Shown one piece after another: positions 5,095-10,267 of a stretch of DNA of 10,267 bases. Origin of the DNA: Anaerolineae bacterium (GTDB lineage Bacteria; Chloroflexota; Anaerolineae; E26-bin7); contig JAOZOT010000096.1 of assembly GCA_029933115.1 (NCBI GenBank), forward strand, positions 1 through 10,267, given 5' to 3'. The notes below the pieces were generated by a model. That model searched no databases, had not been told where the DNA came from, and was given only the letters and a program-made list of their open reading frames with translations. How positions within the stretch are numbered: the stretch's first letter is position 1; the number at the start of each line of letters is the position of its first letter. The translations under genes and the position numbers were made by a program.

Positions 5095-5502
5095 ATGAGG
5101 GTTAGACTGTCAGCAGAGATGTTGAAAAACGAACTCGTTCGCAGAATCGAGGAAATCAGCGGAGAAGACCTGCTGAAGTGCTACCAGTGTGGCAAGTGTT
5201 CCGCTGGATGCCCGGCGGCCTTTGCCATGGATATGCTGCCCAGCCAGGTGATCCGCTTCGCTCAATTGGGTCTGGTAGAAGAAGTGCTGAATTCGGAGAC
5301 GCCCTGGTTCTGCGCCGCCTGCCAGACTTGCTACGCCCGCTGTCCCAAAGGAGTAGACCTTTCGCGCATTATGGAAGCCGTGCGGGAGATTGTGCTTCAG
5401 GAAAAGGGCGACTACATTGATCTCAGCACCCTGTCGCCGGACGACCTGGCCGAATTCCCCCAGCAAGCTTTCATCGCCGGCTTTCGCAAGTATACAGCAT
5501 AG
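5095..5502 (+). CDS. hdrC: heterodisulfide reductase subunit C (HdrC-type ferredoxin)
   Basis: A 135-residue iron-sulfur protein starting at ATG 5095 with AAGGAG 4 bp upstream. It has two [4Fe-4S] motifs, CYQCGKCSAGC (C29, C32, C35, C39) and CAACQTCYARC (C73, C76, C79, C83), each CX2CX2CX3C followed by Pro, plus an FAMDMLPSQVIRFAQLGLVEEVL helix region between them, as usual for HdrC. It carries electrons between HdrA flavin/iron-sulfur centres and the catalytic HdrB subunit in the cytoplasm. It lacks the membrane domain of HdrE-linked systems. hdrB follows 21-30 bp downstream in the same operon. Length is at the short end of the normal range. Confidence 0.93.
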   Translation: MRVRLSAEMLKNELVRRIEEISGEDLLKCYQCGKCSAGCPAAFAMDMLPSQVIRFAQLGLVEEVLNSETPWFCAACQTCYARCPKGVDLSRIMEAVREIVLQEKGDYIDLSTLSPDDLAEFPQQAFIAGFRKYTA

Positions 5503-5532
5503 CACGCAACACTTTTCGGAGAAATGTCCCTG

Positions 5533-6399
5533 ATGAAAATCTCCTACTTTCCCGGTTGCACTTTGAACACCACAGCCAAAGGTTTCGACAATTCGTTGCG
5601 GGCCTCGGCCCGGGTCCTGGGAGTCGAATTGGCAGAGTTGCCCGAGTGGAACTGCTGCGGGGCAACCTTTCCCCTTCTGGCCGATAACGTCCTTGATTTG
5701 GTTGGCCCGGCCCGCGTGCTGGTCGCCGCGCGGGAGGTGGGTGAACGCCTGGCCGTGGCTTGCACCACCTGCTATAACGTCCTCAGGCGTACCAATCTTG
5801 CCCTCAGTGCCGACGAGGACAAACGGGAGAAGCTCAACTTTTTCATCGAGGCCGAATACGAAGGAGATTTAAAAGTCCTCGATGTGCTGCAAATTTTGCG
5901 GGATGAAGTTGGATTTGACAAGATTGCGCATAAGGTGAAGAGGCCGCTGACGGGCTTGAAGGCGGCGGCCTACTATGGCTGTATGGTGCTCCGGCCCGCA
6001 GCCGAAGTGGCCTACGATGACCCGGAGAACCCGCGCGCCCTGGACGATTTGTTGATTGCATTGGGGGCGGAAGCGGTGGACTACCCTCACAAAGGCGAGT
6101 GCTGCGGGGCCTATCTGGCCGTCAAATCGCCTGAAGCCACGGCCGAGATGACCTATACCATCCTGTCCTCGGCCCAGAAAAACGGGGCCCAGGTGATGGT
6201 CACCAACTGCCCTCTCTGTCAGTTCAACCTGGACAAGCAGCAGGTGGAGATGGCACGCCGGCACGCCGGCTATGAGCCTATCCCCGTTTTCTACTTTGCC
6301 CAGCTTTTGGGTCTGGCTCTGGGTCTGGACACAGATGACTTTGGCTGGGAGAGGCATTATATTGACCCGCATCTGGTGTTAAGCAAATGGTCTGATTGA
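5533..6399 (+). CDS. hdrB: heterodisulfide reductase subunit B (HdrB, two CCG domains)
   Basis: This 288-residue protein is the likely catalytic disulfide-reducing subunit. I prefer ATG 5533, giving MKISYFPGC, which matches the usual HdrB N-terminus and places GGAG (5518-5521) 11 bp upstream; ATG 5524 in the same frame is only 2 bp from it. Both cysteine-rich CCG domains are complete: C9, C41-C42, C77, C80 (CTTC) and C150, C190-C191, C226, C229 (CPLC), spaced as in the CX31-39CCX34-36CX2C pattern that holds the paired non-cubane [4Fe-4S] clusters of HdrB. The physiological disulfide in a bacterium is unknown; CoM-S-S-CoB is not expected, and another thiol pair or an electron-bifurcation partner is more likely. 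A toxin-antitoxin pair starts 12 bp after its stop. Confidence 0.94.
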   Translation: MKISYFPGCTLNTTAKGFDNSLRASARVLGVELAELPEWNCCGATFPLLADNVLDLVGPARVLVAAREVGERLAVACTTCYNVLRRTNLALSADEDKREKLNFFIEAEYEGDLKVLDVLQILRDEVGFDKIAHKVKRPLTGLKAAAYYGCMVLRPAAEVAYDDPENPRALDDLLIALGAEAVDYPHKGECCGAYLAVKSPEATAEMTYTILSSAQKNGAQVMVTNCPLCQFNLDKQQVEMARRHAGYEPIPVFYFAQLLGLALGLDTDDFGWERHYIDPHLVLSKWSD

Positions 6400-6411
6400 G
6401 GGAAGAGAAAA

Positions 6412-6714
6412 ATGGTAACAAATGTTAAATCAAGTGTTGATGCAGCCCTTCTCCAAAGTATAGACATTGGCTCTGTTCTACAGCGTCTTCGTGAGACAGG
6501 GGAACCCGTCTTTGTAACCTGGTTCGATGAGATCCAGGCCGTTATTCTGCCGGTGGAACGGTACTATGCCATGATGGATCTTCTGGAGGACCTGGAAGAC
6601 GAGCACGATGAGGAATTGGCCAGAAGGGTAAGCGAGGCACGAGAGGCCTATACATGCGGTGAAGGTCACAGCTTGGAGGAATTCCTAGCGGATCTGGAGC
6701 GGGTGGGTGTATGA
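6412..6714 (+). CDS. Phd/YefM-family type II antitoxin
   Basis: A 100-residue protein starting at ATG 6412, preceded by a purine-rich GGGAAGAG ribosome site, 12 bp after hdrB. The N-terminal ~70 residues fit the Phd/YefM fold: a helix (GSVLQRLRETGEPVFVTW) then a strand pair (DEIQAVILPVERYYAMMDLLEDLED). This part normally dimerises and binds operator DNA. The acidic C-terminus (HSLEEFLADLERVGV) should wrap around and neutralise the toxin. Its 3' end overlaps the toxin start by 8 bp. The first ~25 codons are visibly AT-richer (AATGTTAAATCAAGTG...) than hdrB and hdrA, consistent with acquisition from elsewhere. Autoregulation is expected of the family; no distinct promoter or operator is visible in the 12-bp gap. 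Confidence 0.82.
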   Translation: MVTNVKSSVDAALLQSIDIGSVLQRLRETGEPVFVTWFDEIQAVILPVERYYAMMDLLEDLEDEHDEELARRVSEAREAYTCGEGHSLEEFLADLERVGV

Positions 6715-6973
6715 GGTCTGGTTAGCATCACGACGGGTGGAGAAAGCTATCGCCGATTTGCCGCCCACCGACAGGGAAAGGGTTATCAAGGCCATTCAGA
6801 GTTTACGCGAAGAGCCTCGCCCTAGGGGTGTTAAGAAGCTCGGTGGCAAGCTGAGCGGTTCCTGGCGTATCCGAGTGGGCGCTTATCGAGTTCTTTATGA
6901 CATTCATGACGCTGATAGAGTGGTGGTGATAACCGACGTAGGCCAGCGCAAAGACGTCTACCGGTGGAGATAG
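6707..6973 (+). CDS. RelE/ParE-superfamily toxin
   Basis: An 88-residue basic protein starting at GTG 6707 inside the antitoxin's last codons (GTGTATGA, 8-nt overlap). It matches RelE-type toxins: an N-terminal VYEVWLASRRVEKAIADLP strand-helix, the LREEPRPRGVKKLGG linker, then SWRIRVGAYRVLYDI (R54, R56, R61) and the C-terminal GQRKDVYR (R81, K82, Y85). These are the positions that usually form the RNA-cleaving surface of RelE, which cuts mRNA in the ribosomal A site. All the basic residues are present, so it appears intact. It ends 9 bp before hdrA-1. A ParE-type gyrase poison is possible, but the RKDVYR ending favours RelE. Confidence 0.88.
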   Translation: MYEVWLASRRVEKAIADLPPTDRERVIKAIQSLREEPRPRGVKKLGGKLSGSWRIRVGAYRVLYDIHDADRVVVITDVGQRKDVYRWR

Positions 6974-6982
6974 CAAAAGGAT

Positions 6983-8356
6983 ATGACTAAGGAAGCTGAA
7001 ACGCCGTGTAAAAGAGCCCTCATCATCGGTGCCGGCATCGCCGGTATGCAGGCCGCATTGGACATCGCCAATTCGGGCTACGAGGTGGTTCTGGTGGACA
7101 GGCTGCCTTCCATCGGAGGGCGCATGGCTCAGCTCTCAGAGACCTTCCCCACTCTGGACTGTGCTCAGTGCATCTTGACGCCGCGCACGGTGGAGGTGGG
7201 GCACCACGAGAACATCAAGCTGGTGACCTATGCGGAAGTGGAGGAGGTCACGGGTGAGATAGGCGATTTCCGGGTGCGCATCCGCCGCTATCCGACTTAC
7301 GTGGATTGGGACGTGTGCACCGGCTGCGGCCTCTGCCAGGAGAAATGCCCCAAGCGCGTGGTCTCTGACTTTGAGCGCGAAATGGGCCGGCGGAAGGCCA
7401 TCTACACCCTCTCGCCCCAGGCTGTGCCTAACAAGCCGGTCCTCGACCGCGAAAATTGCATCTACTTTGAGCGCGGCAAGTGCCGCGTCTGTGAGAGGTT
7501 CTGTCCGGTAGGAGCCATCAACTTTGAGCAGGAAGAGACCATCGTCGAAGAGCGGGTGGGGTGCATCATCGTGGCCACAGGCTATGACCTCTACCCGCTG
7601 GAGGAGTTGGGCGAGTACGGACACGGGCAAATCCCTGATGTGATAGATGGCCTATCTTTTGAGCGGCTGCTGAGCGCTTCGGGGCCCACCGCCGGTAAGG
7701 TCCGGCGCCCCTCCGACGGCAAGGAGCCCAAAGAAGTGGTCTTTGTCCAATGCGCTGGCTCCCGCGACCCGGAGTTGCACATGCCTTACTGCTCCAAGAT
7801 ATGCTGCATGTACACGGCCAAGCACGCCATGCTCTACAAGCACCGCGTCCACGATGGTCAGGCCTACATTTTCTACATTGACATCCGCTCGGCGGGCAAG
7901 CATTACGAAGAGTTTGTGCAGCGGGCTATGGAGGAGGATCGGGTTCTCTACCTGCGGGGCAAGGTCTCCAAGATATTCCGGGAGGATGGCAAGGTGATGG
8001 TCTGGGGCGTTGACACCTTGAGCAACAGACAGGTGGAAATAGCGGCTGATCTGGTAGTCCTGGCCACAGCTATGGTGCCCAGAGAAGGAACCAGGGAACT
8101 GGCCGAGATGCTGGGCCTCGAAACCGACGAGTTCGGCTTTTTCACCGAAGTCGAAGGCAACATGCAACCGGTGGAGACCTCGCGTCCGGGCATCTTTTTG
8201 GCCGGGGCGGGCATCGGCCCCAAGGACATCCCCGAGACCGTGGCTCAGGCCTCAGGTGCGGCAGCCAAAGTGCTCTCCCTTTTTGCGCAATGGAGTGGGG
8301 TAGCGGAAGGGATAGCGGTGTCAGCAGAGTTGGAAAAGGTTGCCGAGATGGCCTGA
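6983..8356 (+). CDS. hdrA: HdrA-type FAD/iron-sulfur protein, short form (hdrA-1)
   Basis: A 457-residue flavoprotein starting at ATG 6983, 9 bp after the toxin; AAAAGG lies very close (2 bp), so ribosome binding may depend on coupling. Domains: FAD-binding Rossmann motif IIGAGIAGMQAALDIA (about 14-29) with LVDRLPSIGGRMAQL; the HdrA motif FPTLDCAQCILTP (C60, C63); an inserted ferredoxin unit CTGCGLCQEKC (C112-C122) and a second cluster motif with C159, C167, C170, C174 (GKCRVCERFCP); then the rest of the thioredoxin-reductase-like fold with VQCAGSRD and YCSKICCMYTAKHA (C257, C270, C274, C275) and the FAD-closing FLAGAGIGPKDIPETVAQASG. It lacks the N-terminal cysteine domain and the C-terminal ferredoxin of full-length (~650 aa) archaeal HdrA. 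It likely works with HdrBC, and with the second HdrA encoded downstream, as the flavin site for electron splitting. Confidence 0.93.
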   Translation: MTKEAETPCKRALIIGAGIAGMQAALDIANSGYEVVLVDRLPSIGGRMAQLSETFPTLDCAQCILTPRTVEVGHHENIKLVTYAEVEEVTGEIGDFRVRIRRYPTYVDWDVCTGCGLCQEKCPKRVVSDFEREMGRRKAIYTLSPQAVPNKPVLDRENCIYFERGKCRVCERFCPVGAINFEQEETIVEERVGCIIVATGYDLYPLEELGEYGHGQIPDVIDGLSFERLLSASGPTAGKVRRPSDGKEPKEVVFVQCAGSRDPELHMPYCSKICCMYTAKHAMLYKHRVHDGQAYIFYIDIRSAGKHYEEFVQRAMEEDRVLYLRGKVSKIFREDGKVMVWGVDTLSNRQVEIAADLVVLATAMVPREGTRELAEMLGLETDEFGFFTEVEGNMQPVETSRPGIFLAGAGIGPKDIPETVAQASGAAAKVLSLFAQWSGVAEGIAVSAELEKVAEMA

Positions 8357-8362
8357 GAGTAG

Positions 8363-8473
8363 AGCGGAATAATTGACGAGACCATACACCGGCGTACCTT
8401 CGATATTCTTCTGGATGAGGGCTATCACATCTCTGTCCTTGTCTTTGAACCAGATGGCGTTGGGGGTCGCTGC
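8363..8473 (+). pseudogene. possible 3' remnant of a nucleotidyltransferase-like gene
   Basis: Between hdrA-1 and mntA the frame after TAG 8360-8362 is open and continues in phase into mntA. It reads IDETIHRRTFDILLDEGYHI then SVLVFEPDG, which resembles the C-terminal helix and strand (helix - LLxEGxxISVxVF) of MNT-type nucleotidyltransferases, but has no start codon or nucleotidyltransferase motif of its own. It may be the tail left by an earlier toxin-antitoxin insertion. Alternatively it is an N-terminal extension or a chance frame. The resemblance was judged by eye only. Confidence 0.3.
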
Positions 8474-8491
8474 TTGAAAGGTGATGACTTT

Positions 8492-8959
8492 ATGAGATTG
8501 CCGTCCGCCGAGCAGTTACGGCCAATTGCAGAGAAATACGATTCAAAGTTAATTGAATGGGGTAAAGTGTTCGCTGGTACCCCTGTCCTTTTGGCCTATC
8601 TCTTCGGTTCACGTGCTGAGGGGCGGGTGCATCTGGGAAGCGACATAGATGTAGCTGTGTTGTTGGAGGAGGGGCTGACTCGGCAGGAGCAAAGACGCTG
8701 GCAAATGAAGCTCATCGGACGGTTGATTGACGCACTCCGCACCGATAGGGTTGATCTGCTGATCCTCAATGACGCTCCTCCCTTTCTGCGCCATCGCGTG
8801 ATTCGCCCTCGTCGGCGGCTCTACGTTCGTGACGAGAGGGTGCGGGTGGATTTCGAGGTGCGGACAATGCAAGAGTGGTTTGATTGGCGGCCGCATCGGG
8901 AGTGGATGGAACGCTGGTGGTGTCAGCGGATTCTGGCGGAGGCGGAGAGCAGTGCCTGA
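8492..8959 (+). CDS. mntA: MNT-domain nucleotidyltransferase antitoxin (MntA)
   Basis: A 155-residue protein starting at ATG 8492; the upstream AAAGGTGAT (8477-8485) is a strong ribosome site with 6 bp spacing, better than the TTG at 8474. It has the minimal nucleotidyltransferase signature GS-x10-D-x-D (G39-S40, D51, D53, from LFGSRAEGRVHLGSDIDVAV) and the third acidic residue in RVDLLIL (D88). All catalytic residues are intact. In studied MNT-HEPN pairs (e.g. Shewanella MntA-HepT), MntA AMPylates a tyrosine in the HEPN toxin to inactivate it. The C-terminal ~35 residues (FEVRTMQEWFDWRPHREWME) are Trp-rich and beyond the minimal domain. The stop overlaps the start of hepT by 8 nt (GTGCCTGA). 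It lies between two hdrA genes. Confidence 0.9.
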   Translation: MRLPSAEQLRPIAEKYDSKLIEWGKVFAGTPVLLAYLFGSRAEGRVHLGSDIDVAVLLEEGLTRQEQRRWQMKLIGRLIDALRTDRVDLLILNDAPPFLRHRVIRPRRRLYVRDERVRVDFEVRTMQEWFDWRPHREWMERWWCQRILAEAESSA

Positions 8960-9389
8960 CTGGAGCGTTGTAATTCGGCATTTGGAGGAACTGCGGCGAT
9001 ACATTGGCTACTTGCGGGAGCTGCAGAGTCACACCCGCGATGAAGTGCTGTACGATTGGCGAGTCCAGTCCGTGGTCGAACGCAATCTGCAATTGGCTGT
9101 TGAGGTTGTGATCAGTGTCGCTGAGCAGTTGATCGCTTTGCTCGATCTGCCGATGCCGGATTCGGGCCGTGAGGCCGTCTTTCGCCTTGTCGCTGCTGAT
9201 GTGCTTTCGAGGGAGTTGGGCAGTAAAATGGCGGACGCGGTGAGTTTTCGTAACATTCTGGTTCACAAGTACATAGGGATAGATCGAGATCTCGTCTATG
9301 AGGCTCTGCAATATAGTTTGGATGATCTGGAAGCTTTCTTGACAGTCGTCACCGAATTTGTCGAGAGACAGTTGAAAGCAGAGGATTGA
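8952..9389 (+). CDS. hepT: HEPN-domain RNase toxin (HepT, DUF86)
   Basis: A 145-residue, mostly helical protein. GTG 8952 is chosen because GGAG lies 4 bp upstream, it gives the compact 8-nt overlap with mntA, and the protein then has normal DUF86 length; the open frame starting at 8829 is just overlap with mntA. The HEPN active-site motif RX4HXY is complete in FRNILVHKY (R100, H105, Y107). R and H are the RNase residues and Y the site modified by MntA in characterised systems. The helix with RNLQLAVEVVISVAEQLIALL is also family-typical. Its stop codon shares an A with the ATG of hdrA-2 (TGATG), so translation of the toxin and the Hdr subunit should be coupled. The module appears functional. 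Confidence 0.92.
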   Translation: MPDWSVVIRHLEELRRYIGYLRELQSHTRDEVLYDWRVQSVVERNLQLAVEVVISVAEQLIALLDLPMPDSGREAVFRLVAADVLSRELGSKMADAVSFRNILVHKYIGIDRDLVYEALQYSLDDLEAFLTVVTEFVERQLKAED

Positions 9390-10267
9390 TGCGTAGAATC
9401 GGTGTTTTCATCTGCCACTGCGGTATCAACATTGCCGGCACGGTAGACGTCGAGCGAGTGGCGGAGGAGATACGTAAATATCCGGGCGTGGCTTACGCCG
9501 TTGATTACAAGTATATGTGCTCCGACCCAGGCCAGAACCTCATCAAGGAGGCCATCCGCGAGCACAATCTGGACGGCGTGGTGGTGGCTGCCTGCTCGCC
9601 CTCCATGCACGAGACCACCTTCCGCAAGACCACAGCCTCAGAGGGTCTCAACCCCTACTTGTGTGAGATCGCCAACATCCGGGAGCAATGCTCGTGGGTG
9701 CACCAGGAAGCGCCGGCCGAAGCCACGGCCAAAGCCGTCGAGATAATCAAGACCATCGTAGAGAAGGTGCGCTACGACGAGTCGCTGGTGCCCCTCACTC
9801 TGCCCCTGATCAAACGGGCTATGGTCATCGGCGGGGGCATCGCCGGTTTGCAGGCAGCTCTGGACATCGCCGACGCGGGCTATCCCGTGGTCCTGGTTGA
9901 AAAAGAGACCAGGCTGGGCGGCCACGTAGCCCAACTCTCGGGCATCTATCTGAACTTTGACGCCGCCCCCGATATGCTGGTTTCAATGATTGAGAGGGTG
10001 GAGAAGCACCCCCGCATCCAGGTCCTGACCGGAGCCGAGGTGATGGAGGCCGGCGGCTACGTGGGCAATTTCACGGTCAAGGTGAGTCAGCGAGTCAGCG
10101 AGTCAGCGAGTCAGCGAGTCGGCGGGTCGGCGAGTCGGCGAGTCAGCGAGTCGGCGGGTCGGCGAGAGGAGCCACTCGTTGCCTCATCACCCATTGCCTC
10201 ATCACTCGTTGACTCATCACCCATTGCCTCATCACTCGTTGACTCATCACCCATTGCCTCATTGACT
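9389..10267 (+). CDS. hdrA: HdrA-type FAD/iron-sulfur protein, N-terminal part (hdrA-2), invaded by tandem repeats
   Basis: ATG 9389 overlaps the hepT stop by one base; GAGG (9381-9384) lies 4 bp upstream inside hepT. The frame has no stop to the window edge (293 codons), so the gene is 3' incomplete here. Residues 1-130 are the HdrA N-terminal domain missing from hdrA-1: IGVFICHCGINIAGTVD (C9, C11), YMCSDPGQ (C44), VAACSPSMHE (C69), NIREQCSWVH (C101). Then comes the FAD motif VIGGGIAGLQAALDIA (146-161), LVEKETRLGGHVAQLS and a segment reading NFDAAPD where hdrA-1 has LDCAQC. At residue 233, directly after GNFTVKV, where the other HdrA goes into its ferredoxin insert, the sequence becomes low-complexity Ser/Arg then Ser/Ile/Val repeats for 61 residues. 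Whether the HdrA fold resumes downstream cannot be seen, so it could be a tolerated insert or a disrupted gene. Confidence 0.88.
   Translation, partial: MRRIGVFICHCGINIAGTVDVERVAEEIRKYPGVAYAVDYKYMCSDPGQNLIKEAIREHNLDGVVVAACSPSMHETTFRKTTASEGLNPYLCEIANIREQCSWVHQEAPAEATAKAVEIIKTIVEKVRYDESLVPLTLPLIKRAMVIGGGIAGLQAALDIADAGYPVVLVEKETRLGGHVAQLSGIYLNFDAAPDMLVSMIERVEKHPRIQVLTGAEVMEAGGYVGNFTVKVSQRVSESASQRVGGSASRRVSESAGRREEPLVASSPIASSLVDSSPIASSLVDSSPIASLT
10085..10164. repeat. 8-bp tandem array, ten units of (A/G)GTC(A/G)GCG
   Basis: Ten consecutive 8-bp units run without interruption, with only A/G variation at two positions. Because 8 is not a multiple of 3, the encoded peptide has an 8-residue period over 24 bp (SQRVSESA, SQRVGGSA, SRRVSESA). 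It starts immediately after codon 232 of hdrA-2. No stop occurs in this frame. It is a probable slippage-prone minisatellite or part of a dispersed repeat. Confidence 0.95.
10174..10267. repeat. 30-bp tandem array (two 15-bp half units), continuing past the window
   Basis: Three 30-bp units start at 10174, 10204 and 10234, each made of related halves such as ACTCGTTGACTCATC and ACCCATTGCCTCATC. In the hdrA-2 frame they encode a five-residue period (LVDSS / PIASS). The half unit CTCGTTGACTC is complementary, with one G-U pair, to GAGTCAGCGAG of the preceding 8-bp array, so the two arrays form one large inverted structure. There are no spacers, so it is not a CRISPR array. Confidence 0.93.

Noticed and set aside
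4632..5096. 154-codon minus-strand frame through the second repeat element and the small gene
   Set aside because: It runs through inverted-repeat sequence and is antisense to a better gene candidate; its composition is shadow-like (Gln/His/Pro-rich).
8766..9311. 181-codon minus-strand frame opposite mntA/hepT
   Set aside because: It is antisense to two genes with intact catalytic motifs, and its product has no family features.
10174..10267. 30-bp repeats as a CRISPR array
   Set aside because: The units are directly contiguous with no spacers, subdivide into 15-bp halves, and lie inside a coding frame.

Overview
The window looks like chromosomal DNA from an anaerobic, GC-rich bacterium. The gene set (two-subunit iron-sulfur fumarase, cytoplasmic HdrA/B/C-type heterodisulfide reductase modules, type II toxin-antitoxin pairs) and the abundant short GC-rich repeats would fit an anaerobic Chloroflexota (Anaerolineae-like) genome, but no marker gene is present and this assignment is inference. 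All convincing genes lie on the + strand. No tRNA, rRNA, CRISPR array or transposase gene was found.

Region by region: (1) 1-2078 is a protein-sorting module: the 3' end of a secreted protein with a C-terminal PEP-CTERM sorting signal, then an exosortase with its Cys/Arg/His triad, then an overlapping EpsI-family (DUF3485) partner with a duplicated proline-rich linker. (2) 2079-2550 is a non-coding region with a good sigma70-type promoter (TGGACA-17-TATAAT), a terminator-like hairpin about 215 nt downstream, and a cluster of GGATTGCCAAATCC-type palindromic repeats. (3) 2551-4461 holds the alpha and beta subunits of a class I fumarate hydratase, with a small Gly/Ala-rich membrane protein gene between them. 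(4) 4462-4805 holds two different transposase-less, MITE-like inverted-repeat elements side by side. (5) 4806-10267 is a heterodisulfide-reductase operon: a small conserved-looking protein of unknown function, hdrC, hdrB, hdrA-1 (FAD domain plus inserted ferredoxin) and the start of a second hdrA (hdrA-2, with the N-terminal cysteine domain). It runs off the window.

The most striking feature is that the hdr operon carries two unrelated toxin-antitoxin modules: a Phd/YefM-RelE pair between hdrB and hdrA-1, and an MntA-HepT (MNT-HEPN) pair between hdrA-1 and hdrA-2. Both use the same 8-nt GTGnnTGA overlap between antitoxin and toxin, and the hepT stop codon overlaps the hdrA-2 start (TGATG). 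The second is that hdrA-2 is invaded, just where its ferredoxin insert should begin, by an 8-bp tandem array followed by a 30-bp tandem array. These leave the reading frame open to the end of the window and can pair with each other into a long hairpin.

Functionally, HdrA/B/C would form an electron-bifurcating or thiol/disulfide-linked flavin and iron-sulfur complex in the cytoplasm. The fumarase belongs to the reductive or oxidative C4-dicarboxylate branch of central carbon metabolism. The exosortase block is an independent surface-anchoring system.
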